A stretch of 64,000 bases of DNA from Apoda limacodes (taxonomy: Eukaryota > Arthropoda > Insecta > Lepidoptera > Limacodidae), in the NCBI GenBank assembly GCA_946406115.1, contig OX291545.1, forward strand, positions 21,509,153 through 21,573,152. Reading direction: 5' to 3'. A program made the position numbers and the translations under genes. The notes under the pieces are model-generated. The model saw only the letters and a list, made by a program, of their open reading frames with translations, did no database searches and was not told where the DNA came from. Below are positions 32,845-44,800 of this stretch, one piece after another (within the stretch, counting starts at the first letter, position 1; each line of letters begins with the position of its first letter).

Positions 32845-35800
32845 CTATATTACAAACGTAAAGTTTTTTTTTATAAAGTCTCTTACCGTTCTATTTTGTC
32901 TATGATTTCTTGGTGAAGCATTAGGTGTGATATTATCTTGGTTGTTTTGCATAATAGTTTCGGAAGAGTTCAATAACTCGTGTAGTTTATATCCTTTTGC
33001 TAGCTGTTCCACTGTCTTTCCTAGAAACACACATAAATTTATAAACAAGACTAGCTAGAAATATGGTTTGGGCACAGTAGGTAGTAGGGATTTTACTGAC
33101 TGACTAGAGGTAGACTGTCAGTGGTTCATTAGTAGGAGACTCGCAATAAGATTATAGACAGAAAAGGCGTTTATGGGCACAATCACGTCACAACCGACCA
33201 TTCCAAATTACAGCTTTCTGGTACTTGAAAAAATACAAAAATGGTTTTTTTTAAACAACAGAAGTGACAACAACAAAATTAGTTGTGTTTATTTTACCCT
33301 TACAGGGTGACCTTTGTCTCAAAATCCATACTAATATTATAAATGGGAAAGTGTAGGTGTGTGTCTGTTTGTTTGTCCGTCTTTCACGGCAGAAGCGAAG
33401 GGTTTTTTTAAATAGAGATAGTTGAAGGGATGGAGAGTGACATAGGGTACTTTTGTCTCTTTCTAACTCCCCCACTTTCCTAAAATGGGCGGTGGAAGTT
33501 TGTATGGAGCATTCCGCAATTTTCAAGTTAGAAAGCTTAAAATTGGTATGCGGACTATTTGTGACTAACAAAAAAATTGTGCATCATTTTTTTTGGGAAT
33601 CTGCCTCCAACCCCTTAAAAGAGGGGGTGAAATTTTATATGGGACTTTTCGCAATTTTCAAGGTAGGAAGCTAAAAATCGGTACAGAGACTCTTTGTTAC
33701 CAACAAATAAAAACCTGTCTAATTTTTTTTGGAAATCTTTCCCCAGCCCCTTAAAAAAAAGGGGACAGAAATTTGTGTGAGGCTCTCCGCAAAATGAGTA
33801 CAGGTTCTATGATACAAACAAATTATAAAATCATTTAATTAAAACAATATTAAAACATTAAATTTAACCATAAATCAATCAGCTTTTAAGAAAAAATATC
33901 AACATTCGAAACATAAATAAGTGTTACTCATGGATTCCTAATGGGTTCCTAAAAAACGATAACGTTGTGTGCTCTCTATCGGTATTCAAATTTAAAAAAA
34001 TTATATGGCGCCTCGGACCTCGGAGGTCCCCAGGCATAACACCTCGCCTGGCAGGATATTTCCTCTTTCCCCCGAGAGCGACAACCCAAGCCGAGGAGTC
34101 CTTGAGAGTTGGGCGCTATTTGGGCTGAGGCTCCTTCAGAGTCTCACCCCAAAAAGCCCGGTGAAACAGTAATGGCTGTAACAGCCAACTGCATAGTCAG
34201 TCAGAAAAAAATAAATATGGCGCCTCATACTTCATTTACAACTACTGCTAAAGCAAACTCCATTAGTATAAATAAGGAGTTCCAGGCCGCTAACCAAATT
34301 TATGGCGGGCGGAGCCGCAGGCAAAATCTAGATTTGTTTGTAACGTTTTCACGCCTAAACCGCTGAACCGATTACGATGAATTTTGATGTAAAGCCATTA
34401 TACCCATAGGTACACATAGGGACCCTAGAGACTATAGGGTTATAGGCTACTTAAAAAACTTCAAGTGTGAGTTGCTAGTTTTACTACAGTCAAGGAGATC
34501 AATAACCAAGTTTAGCGCAGGCGAAGCCGCGGGGAAAGCTAGTCTGTTATATAAACCTTTTCTAAATGCTTTCAAACTTTTAAGGCTTTCTGCTAATGTT
34601 AGATAAGTACCTCTATTCTGTTACAACCTGTAGGTATAATAGGCATACATAGGAAAGAAATTTTTACTAGCTTTCTCTTAGCGTTATTTATATATAAGGA
34701 ATAGCTATATTGTAAAATTTCAGTTATTTTAAGTGCAGTGAGAAGAATTATTTAGGTATTTACCTGTCAAAGTTGTGGGAATATGAGTGTTACATCGTCC
34801 AGTGTCTAATATTCTCTTCAAAGCGGGTATATTGCTGAAAACGATGGCAACCGCTGCTCCATCAGCTAATTGAGAAGAATCGCAGCAAGACAGCAGAAAC
34901 ATCCAGCTGTCAGTGTCCCAATGTTTTCCAGAGAAAACCGCTAATTGTAGCGTGGATGCTCCTGTAATTTACAATAGTTTAAATATCATGTGTTGCCAAC
35001 TTAGAGCATTAGAGCATGTTGACAACAAATCACAAAAGATAACTAAGGCGCAGACTATACAATCCTATGTTGTTGTAGATTCCATGATCAATACACAATT
35101 AAATTACTTTCCATGAACTGAAGTAGATATAAACCTACCTGATATCGAAGTACTAACTTATTACTTAAACCTTATTTACATCACAAAACTAGTGTCATAC
35201 ATGAATTATTTTTCGCCCTCCAGCCCGGTGGACCGACGACCTTAAAAAGATGGTTGGTGGTGGCTAAATGCGGGAGAAATGGCGCGCCATAGAGGAGGCT
35301 TATGTCCAGCAGTGGACCAATATGAGTTGAAATGATGATTGGCAGCAAACATTAGGTACTCAATTAAGGTGCTCACTCAAATTACATTAATATAAAATCT
35401 GCGTCCACTGCTATTCACAAACCTTTTTAAATTTATGACTAACAAATTCAAGGGCCACTGAATTGTTTATTTGGAATGTACTTAAAATTATATTTTAATT
35501 TTAAATTATTGAGTAGTTTATTGAGAATTAGTTTAAAGTATTGAGTAGGCTAAACAATACTTTGAGTTGGATGTTAATCCAAGTTTTTATTTTATTGTAA
35601 AATTTTGAAACCTTTAATGACACATAACTACTATATTAATCGCTCCGCCCATGCTTAGTACCTACCTACCTGCGTATATAGGTATAGATGTAAAGGTATA
35701 AATGTATATAGGTATGCCTGCAAGATATTCGCGATAGATACCAACGCGTCTACTTAGTATCCCGGTTAAAATATAACAGGAAATCAATAAACATAAATAA

Positions 35801-36098
35801 TCTGAAAATATAGGTTTTCCACACGTTATATTGTGTTTGTATGTAATATAATAGTAGGTACCTAAGTACTTATATTAATTAAATCGCAACGCTACTTACC
35901 GGATTCACTCAATAAATGTGGATTTGCTCCATATTGGACAAGAGTTTTGACTATGGAGAAGGCGCCCTGCCGTGCCGCTAATCTAATCGGCCAACCTCCT
36001 TCTAGATTTGGATCTACGCCAGAATTTAACAATCGTATTATTTCTCCTTCGTTGTTAGAAAATATATTGTCTTTAAATTCGTAGTTATTGTTCTGCAT
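32845..36098 (-). CDS. Small ankyrin-like protein, three exons
   Basis: Minus-strand exons 36098-35900, 34961-34764 and 33020-32845 join in phase to 190 residues. The ATG at 36098-36096 has a good context (CAACCATGC), and the frame is open upstream to a stop near 36182, so a longer start by splicing is possible. Residues about 17-60 read as one to two ankyrin repeats (EGEIIRLLNSGVDPNLEGGW, PIRLAARQGAFSIVKTLVQY, GANPHL), and exon 3 opens with GKTVEQLAKGYKL, an ankyrin-like end. No further domain is recognised. Exon 3 contains a possible donor ACG|GTAAGA at 32886, so splicing to an unseen exon is an alternative to the TAG at 32845-32847; AATAAA on the minus strand at 32777-32772 supports ending here. 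Its function is unknown. Confidence 0.66.
33290..33800. repeat. Intronic dispersed repeat with ~130-bp internal units
   Basis: The start resembles a common insect LINE tail (CATACTAATATTATAAATGG, GTCTGTTTGTTTGTCCGTC). Three related blocks follow, each with a form of CCCCTTAAAAGAGGGGGTG, TTCGCAATTTTCAAG and GGAAGCTAAAAATCGG. No coding frame was seen. Confidence 0.65.
34003..34226 (+). mobile_element. Retroposed unit flanked by a 12-bp duplication
   Basis: ATATGGCGCCTC occurs exactly at 34003-34014 and 34215-34226. Between them a GC-rich 200-bp unit begins GGACCTCGGAGGTCCCCAGG and ends in an A-rich tail (CAGAAAAAAATAA). A 12-bp direct repeat plus A-rich 3' tail indicates insertion by target-primed reverse transcription. 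The unit may be the 3' end of a LINE or a SINE. It is in the intron between ankyrin exons 2 and 3. Confidence 0.75.
34300..34545. repeat. LINE tail-like dispersed repeat
   Basis: CGGGCGGAGCCGCAGGCAAA, AACCGCTGAACCGATTACG and GCGAAGCCGCGGGGAAAGCT bracket the block, a pattern common to arthropod LINE or SINE tails. Confidence 0.6.
35205..35340 (+). mobile_element. RTE-like LINE 3' end fragment
   Basis: The plus strand encodes the ending ARWTDDLKKMVGGG, a stop, then MREKWRAIEEAYVQQWT, the C-terminus of an RTE-like polyprotein. A TGATGATTGG tail follows. It lies in the intron between ankyrin exons 1 and 2. Confidence 0.75.
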
Positions 36099-36329
36099 GG
36101 TTGCAGTGTTATTCAAAAATGTTATGAACACATTTATTCGACTCGTATCTGCGCAAGCGTTCAATATGTAGGCACCTATCTATAAATACCCTCTTTTGGT
36201 TTTTGTTAGCAAATTAATAACTTACATGTTTACTTGTTGTGGAATTGGAAAATACCATCTCATCTTATTTATTGATTGGTACCTATAGCATGCAGTTGTC
36301 TAAAAAAATTAGTTTTTGTGAAATTATGT

Positions 36330-37200
36330 AGATACTAGCTATTGCCCGCGGTTTCACCTGCCCTAAATTCGGTTATCGTTGTAGGATTTCAAAGGCAACT
36401 CCTTAATTATGGAAAACAAACCGACTCTCAATTGACGTTTTCAAGTAGCCTTTGCCCTTCCCCGGCACTCAAATTATCTCCATGCCAAATTTTCCCACGG
36501 TTCTACCCGCCCTAAATTCGGTTTTTGGTGTAGGATTTTAACGGCAACTCCTTAATAATAGTGAACAAACTGACTCACACTTGACGTTTTCAAGTAGCCA
36601 TGCCCTTTCCCGGCATTCAAATTATCTCCATGCCAAATTTGCCTGCGGTTTCACGCGCCCTAAAGTTGGCTATAGGTGAAGGATTTCAACTGCAACTTCT
36701 CAATTTATAGAAAAAACCCACTCACACTTGACGTACTTTACCGGACGTTTAAACTATCTCCATGCCAAATTTCATCTTAATCGGTACAGCGGTTTAAGCG
36801 TGAAGAGGTAACTGACAGACAGACAGAGCTACTTTTGCATTATATGTATGTATAACGTACACAATAAAATATAGGTAAAAAAGTGAGAAACCGACTGCAG
36901 CGTCACCAACCGGGTCCAATTGTGTTTTCCAGGATCCCATTGAAATATTCAGACAAAATTTCATCCAAATCGTTCTGAGAGTTTAGGAAAGAGTTAAGTG
37001 ACAAACACACGTACAGAAGAATTATACGTAGAAAAAAATCGACTCACACTTGAGTAGTTTTTAAGTTGTTTATGTACTTTCCCGGGATTTAGAATATCTC
37101 CATGCCAAATTTCATCTTAATCCGTACAACGTGGCTTAAGCGTGAAGAGGTAACAGACAGACAGACACTCAGAGTTACTTTCGAATTTATATTATTAGTG
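36330..37200. repeat. Cluster of LINE/SINE tail repeats
   Basis: Several partial copies of one unit: CCCGCGGTTTCACCTGCCC, TAAATTCGGTTATCG, CAACTCCTTAATTA, GACTCACACTTGACGTTTTC, ATCTCCATGCCAAATTTC and GCGGTTTAAGCGTGAAGAGG. Copies start near 36345, 36495, 36645 and 37040, and related units occur at 39870-40260. Confidence 0.75.
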
Positions 37201-38800
37201 TGCATTGTATAACTTTTGGATGTAGGACACTACTGAACTCTGCTCTTTCTATGATTTCCACAATGTACAGTTCTGAGCTGACTGCCTGACCTACTGACTT
37301 GCAGAAAAATTTATGTCAATATAAATCATCAGGTTCTAAAATGATATATACGACATATACATTGCGGCTTTCTGTCGTCGATTTATATATTAATGGTAAA
37401 TAACGTTAGGGAAACGAGAGAATGTAGAAGACAATACTTCACGCCTTTACGAGAAAAGTAGTGCCTTGTTGTGTATGTAGATCCCGGATAGTTTACGCCA
37501 GTACATATGAAAGCTCCTATACATTCCTATACGCTTTGTCGGTATGCGGCACCGGTTACGCGGTTGCCGGAACGTGTGAAAAGGCAGGTAGTCCATATAG
37601 GATTTCTTAAAGCTGCAATACTTCCTGTGAAGTCGTGAGAGCCTGGTAGCTGTACGTAGGGGCTTCTGAGTTCAATTCCAGGGATAGTAACATACCTTTA
37701 ATATATCAGTAAAGGGATTTTATGATGGAATTTATGAAATATCGTGATCGCACGTCAAAAACATTGTGCCCAAGTGGCCCATACACGTCCATAGCGTAAC
37801 CACAGCCAAAACATGCATTCCAATTATACATACAGCCTTATATTGAAGAAAACTTCAACAGCGTCTAGTCATTCATGGCTGGACATCTCAAAGGCTATGC
37901 GTCGGTAGCGCTTGCCCCATCGCAGTATCTTACGATTGCTCTGTCTAGACGACTTCGATGGCCCGACTGTATGATTGAAATAAATGTTGAGTCTCTCTAG
38001 TGGGATGAAAAACAACCACAAAGAAATCACCTACACTTGCTTATAATGTACTAATATACTCTACGGAAATAACTTGCGCTTGGAGTACGCGTAACTAAGT
38101 CAAACATTTGTATCGATATCAGGTACAGTTTAGTTGACCAATTCTTTTAAGTGGCTGCTGTCCAGTCATGAAGAATTAACGCACACCGCAGTTTAGACAG
38201 CGAGAGCATAGTATTCTTATCTACGGGTATTACCTATTATTACTGGCTAAGAATAAGCAAAGTACCTGCCTATGTAGGAGAGCATTTAAAGGTATGAGGA
38301 GGAGGAGGAAGTGATCAAGCTAAGAAATATCAATAATGTCTGTATGTATATCTACACTTACATCAAAATGTGGTGATCAGTCTCTTTTCACCAACCACTA
38401 AGCTTTGCGTGACAGGTGATGAGACCATTGCCGCAACAATGCCTCTTACAGTGCATCTGGACTAAGGTGGCTTTACATAAATATATGTGTCCAATAATTC
38501 GTAAATTACCAGCTTGAAAGTAATGTGCGGTAAAATAAAAGACCAGGAACAGAATAATAAACACCCCCATTGCCAATTTCTGACGAACTACGAGTAAAAT
38601 ACGCGAGGAAAATCAAAATCAGTCCAAAAATATAAATTAACGTTTAAAAGATTTATTTTGACAATACACAATCTTCGGCAGTCACCCATTTTAGCGTACC
38701 TACCAGAACTTTTTATCAATTATTGTATTAATGTATTTAAAAGTTTCCCTATCATTAATATACCTATTTATTTTACGCAAGTGTGCATGTAAATAATTGC
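37201..38800. other. Intergenic, unrecognised
   Basis: No gene was seen between the ankyrin gene and the ZRSR2-like gene. Moderate GC with stops in all frames. The minus strand AATAAA at 38772-38767 is probably the polyadenylation signal of the ZRSR2-like gene. Confidence 0.45.
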
Positions 38801-41800
38801 TCAGGATTTCTTATCAGTATCATCATTTTTCTTTCGAACTGATCGATTCCTTCCAGACGAACTTGAGTGTAGTTTGTCACGAGTTTTGGGAGATTTTCGT
38901 TCCGGCGACGATGACTGCCTCATTTGTGGAGACAATAAATTTTCTGGAGATTTATTATTGATGTGTGTTGGAGATTTAGAGCTTTTTCTTCTAGGAGATG
39001 TAGAGCGTTTTTTACGAGAGTTCGACCATCTTTGTTCAGGAGATATACAGCGTTTTCGCTCAGAACGCGCCGAGCGCCTTTTAGGAGATCTAGAACGTCT
39101 TCTTTGGGGAGACTTAGAACGTCTTCTTTGGGGAGATTTAGAACGTCTTCTTTGGGGAGATTTAGAATGTCGTCTATTTGGAGATCTTAAGCGCCGACGA
39201 TTTGGAGATTTAGATCGTCTTCTTTTAGGAGATCTTGAGCGTCTTCTAAGCGAACTCTCTGATTCTGGCGATTCCGACCATCTCCACGTCTGAGAAGGTG
39301 TTTTTGGAGTTCTAAAACAAGAAATTCATTTTTTATATAACATTTATTAGAGACAGTTTTAAAATTATGTAATTATGAAATTAGAGAAACATTTAACCGC
39401 ATTATGAATGCGAAGTATAAAGCACATGCAGTATAAGAATTTGTTTAAGCCAAAAAAAATTTAGAATCTAGGATTCGTATTTTTTTACATTCATTTACAA
39501 AGTTTATTTTTAAACTGATGTTTTTAAAACCTAGCAAATCTTTTTGGCGTCATGTTTTTCTTTCGTGGCTACTACTGTAAGTTTTCTAAATCAATTTTTG
39601 GAAATCATGTGCTACGATATCCTATTGCCGAGCCTTTATAACTAATAATCACAAAGACTATAAACTTAAAGTTATAAATTGATCACATAAATTAACACTT
39701 TAAAGTAGAAGGCTGAAGAGGTCTCCTTTCACCAGATTTATAATGACTTCACTATTGCGTACCTGACATATCCATCTACTGAACCGCAATGGTGCTTATA
39801 AACCGCAAGTGTAGAAATACAGTTATAAGCAAACTTACAGACAGAGTACGTTTTATTTTATGAATATATAAAAACTAGCTTTTGCGCGCGGTTCCCCCCG
39901 CCCTAAATTCGATTATCAGTATAGGATTGCAGCGGCAACTCCTCAATTATAGAAAAAAAAAACGACTTGAAGTTTTCAAGCAGCCTCTGTCCTTTCTCAG
40001 GACTTAAACTATTACCATGCCAAATTTCATCTCCATTGGTGCAGCGTTCCAAGCGTAAAGAGATAACATACAAACAGTTATTTTTGCATTTATATTTTAC
40101 CAGCTTTAACCCGCGGTTTCACCCGCCCTAAATTCGGTTATCGGTGTAGAATTTCGACGACAACTCTTTAATTAAACCAAACCAATCAAAAAAACCAACT
40201 CACACTTGACGTTTGTAAGTAGCCTTTGTCCTTCCCCGAGACAAACTAAATAAACCCAGACTCAAGACAAACACGAATGTTTATCACATCAATGTTTGTC
40301 TAGTGCGGGAATCAATCCCACAATCTTTGCACAGTAGCCGGCCACACTACCAACTAGGCTGCGAGGGAATTAATGTTCTAGGAACTATCGAAACCTGTGT
40401 GAATAAAACCACGGGGCTCTATTTCTTCACGTCGCAGCAGCGACAGTGACAGGCACAGTAACCACCAGGACAGGTTATGGCACAAGGATAGATATATATA
40501 GGACGGGTAAGGACATTATACGAAAGTTCTAATGAGAAATAAATTTATCGTAGGTTAATTCGCGGGGCGCTTTTCCTTTACTTCGCAATGGTGCAAAAGG
40601 TCGAAACAATCTTTGGCACAAGAATAACTGACGAAACAGATAACAATGTAGAATTTAGCCTGACAAATTGGCGGTCTGCTGCAGCACCAGCCGTGCTCGT
40701 GACCATCATATTCTACTATCAGAAACGATATTCAAAGTTAAGCAAGTCGGGCGTGGTCAATACCTGGACAGGTGATCACCTAGTGGCACATTGTTCTAAG
40801 CTCCTCCGTGCTTCTGGGGCCGTTGCAGCCGTTTCCGATATTCAGATTATATAGCTCGTTTAAAGGTATTAGATATTATATTTTAACTTTTCATGTATAA
40901 ATTAGTTTTACCTGTCAGTATCCCAACGTGGTCCGGTGCCAAATAAACCAAACTGGTTGTTAGGATTTTTAAACACGTGGAGAAAGTTGCAGCTGCGGCC
41001 TTTCGGGCAACGTCCTCTTGACTGAAGACCTGTATAATAATTAATAAATAATAATATACTATTTCGTGGTATCCTCGGAGAAATAGTCAAAGGTATAATT
41101 ATTTTTATAACGGACGACAATTTTTGCGGCTAAAAGTTTAAAAATGCAGACAATGGTCGAACGTACGTTCCATCGATGTTATGCCCAATACTGTAGGTAC
41201 TGGTCATAAACTGAGTCGAAATAACATATACAATTCACAAATTGTAACTATATCGTATTCTGTCAATAGTTTTAAAATAAACATAAAAAAAGGATTCTAC
41301 GTGATTTAAGAGTAGAATCCCGCTGGCTTTCTTCATAAAAACGTATTGCCCTGTTTCCTCCCTGGATGTCGACATTAGAACTATAATTTTTCATGTACGA
41401 TAGATATGTACAATCACTTAAAAAACTGATAACTAAGGCCCTTGTAAAAGCCTAAGAAATGATGACTCGGGATGATTCATTACCTTTTAGGTGAAATAAT
41501 CTATTTTTGGTTGACATTTGGAAAAGTAAAATTGGGGAATACAATATACCGGTTTTGATGACTGTGATTAGGTAATCCGAAATAAGGAATAGCGAAAAGT
41601 ACTTAAAGGAAGACTCTTTAGCCCGATTTTGTTGAAAACAAACACTGCATCATTGGATTTTTACAAAATCAATAATAAAAAAATCCTAGCCAGGAATCTA
41701 ACCAGTTGATTTTGGAATAAAAACACATTGTCTTATTACACCGTTCAATAGTTTTGCTAATAAGGAACGAATTCTGGGAAGTAATGACAGACGGGAAACT

Positions 41801-44800
41801 TATGTAAAGTGTTGATTTTCTGCTTCATATTTTAAAATAATGTCTTTATGTCACTTGAAAAAATTAGCCTGTAAAATAAAATTGACATATTTGTAACCGA
41901 CCTCGTGTCTGTACCTACATAAGAAAAATCTTCACTGCTACCATCTGTTTTCATATATCACGCAAAACTCGTCGCATTAAGGTTTGAATGTTAAATGATA
42001 GTAGTTTAATATACACGAGTTGGTATTAAACTACATTTCTTCCTGAATGATACATGTTTTATACTACACCTGCTAGTTGTTATATCTAAGCTCGAAAGAA
42101 AATAAAGTAACAAGCGGCGGGAGAAAAGTATGCATTTTCTTTCCGGCGTTTAAAGATATTTTCCGTGGTAAAAAAATTATGACAAACCTTAATCGTAAGG
42201 TCAAAAGTTGAAAATTTATTGGAGTGCAGCTTATTCTGCTCACACTTGTCACGCCCTTCTATTGGCACTGCTTGACATTGAATCAATTGACAAATAGAAG
42301 CTATGAAATTTAGTTACAGTGCAACACACTTTTCTGACCTTGGGTTTTTTGACGCTAGTGTCGTTCTAAGTTTACACCATTTCAAAATGGCGACTGTAGT
42401 TCCAGTGGGTCAGAAAAGTTTGTTGCACTATAAGTAATGATTAACAAGCTTTGGTTCATTGTTTGCTGCAATAGTTAACCACGTCTTATTTTATAACTTT
42501 AAGGGGCCATTAGACAATTTTAGTAAGCACTTCCGCTAAAAGTTCAGCAGACAAGCCATTTAAAATTTACAGATGTATTTTTGAACCAAAACAAAAACAT
42601 GACTAGCGTTCTAAAAAAAAAATCAAAATAATCACGGCGCTAGTTTGTAGCTACCCGATCCTCGAGAGCTAACTGATCATAACTATAACTTACCACAAAT
42701 GGCAGCTTTCCAAGAGGCCACATTACAAAATTGTAGCGACATCTGGCGACCGGCGTACCACCGCGAGTGTAGAGCGCGGTAAGCCGCCACCGCAGCGCGC
42801 AGCTCGCGGAACTCTACGTACGTGTTGCCGCGGAGGTGCCGCTCATGGTTGTTACACACCTAAACAAACGGACACACATGTTTTAACGAGATTTTAAACC
42901 TTACGAGTTTAATGTCATAAAAACTCGTCGCATAAGATCTATATACCTCCCAACCCAACTTCTGCGTGGTAATTTCTATATTGACGGATGTCCTATGTTT
43001 ACCGCCAGTGTACTAAATGCCTATTATCTCCCTGTCAATTTATATTTAAATAGGTTCTGCGTTTTATACCTAATAACATAGGTTTGTGTATCTATAATTA
43101 AAATTGTAGATACACAAACCTTTTATAACATATTCAATATAGTGAGAACCATCTGTATAAAAATAGACACGTGAGTAAGATCTAAAGTGAGCTTCAGTTA
43201 AGACAGCTTGATTTATTTGTTTATTTTGTGGTGTGATATCATAGACTTCGAATATTGGCCATACTTTAGAAAGAGATACAGCGAACTTTTGGTATCTTTT
43301 CTCTGCTTATCAACGTCGGCCATCTTGTTTGTTTATGTTAATTAAATCAAGTTAGAAAGAACTAAGAGACTAGAGTTTAGCTTCGCCTCTGTCACACTTT
43401 TGCAACCAGTTTTTTTTTTTACAGCTGGGTAGGAAACGCTCTGTCCAGTTCTCTATGTCTATGTGTGATATACAACAATGTAGAATTTTATAGTTTGATA
43501 CGGTATTGTTGATCGAGGAACAATAAGAATAGGTAATATATTTGAAATTCTTTAAAAGAAAACTATAACTTCTTTTCTACATCTACGTTTGTAAATACTG
43601 GTGGGAAAAAAGTCGAGCTCACCTTATCGAATTAGTATTATTGATAACAAAAACATTATGTAATAACCTACGTGGTTCTTTAAATATTTGTAGTGCATAT
43701 ACGATATATACGAACCTTCAGCTACTCATCTAAGGCTCATGTTCTGCCACCAACTGATTGGAAGGTCTGTAGTACTTTGAGTAAGTCTCATTTTTTTTCT
43801 GACTCTAATAAGATTTTTAGAATTCGATATCTTATAAAGAAACTTGTAATTATATGTAGATAAGATAGCAATTATTGTATTATAATTATTATTGAAGAAA
43901 GATTCTCGAATGAAAAACATAAACCGGAAAGCGTAGAATATTGTAAGCTATCCAGCCATTGCGAAGACGGCTATATGCGAACAGGTCAAAACCGTGGCAC
44001 ATTATAGGTACCTGATAGCACTTTATGCAGTTTGTCCACTGTCTGCCGGTCTCTAGTGTCAACATCACCTCCCATCTATTACAATCCTGTTACCGCTCGT
44101 ATATTACACGTAAACATGCGCGTATACAAACGTTATTACTTTTTGTAATAAGATTAGATTTCACAAATGGAATAACTGTGACTTGTAAAAAACATTTAAG
44201 GAGGCCTATGTTCAGCAATAAATAGACATCAACAGGCATAACGGCAATGCAAAGATATCATCTGGACATATCTTTTTGTAATTTTGTTGTTTAAAGGATA
44301 CATTCCAAATTAGTTTCTGATCCAAATCCTTCGTTACTGGAGTCACTTGCCGAAGCTTACCTTGAACTGCACCACTCTACCGAACTTCTCGAATTCAGGC
44401 AAAACGTCAAAGAAAAAATCTTGAAACTCTTTATATGTGTCACTGTCTTCATATTCTAGCATCAAATCTGTGTCGTATTCATTGCTATTTGCATTATCTA
44501 ATCCAAAATGAAAATAGAAATTTGTAGCCAACAGCACCTGAAAATAAATCAAAATTATGAACACAATATTCCTGAATATTTTAAGATTCAGAGAGTTGAA
44601 AAAGCTTAGCAAGACAAACTAGTGGTTCGACTCGGCCGTTCGAAAAAACAACGATTAGGTAGGCTAGTTGCGTCTCCCTCGCTCCCGCGCGCAAGATAGC
44701 AAATACATTTTTCTGCAAGACAGAAAGAGGCAACCTATTTATTTGTTTATATACTGACAAGATATTGTTACATAAGATAATTATGAAGTCTCTGAATCTC

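Noticed and set aside
38874..39293. 139-codon plus-strand frame with GDLERLLWGDLE repeats
   Set aside because: Antisense of the RS domain of the ZRSR2-like gene, whose minus-strand frame has family likeness and matching splice phases.
40588..40854. 88-codon plus-strand frame
   Set aside because: Coincides with the 5S-like element and has no domain or splice context.
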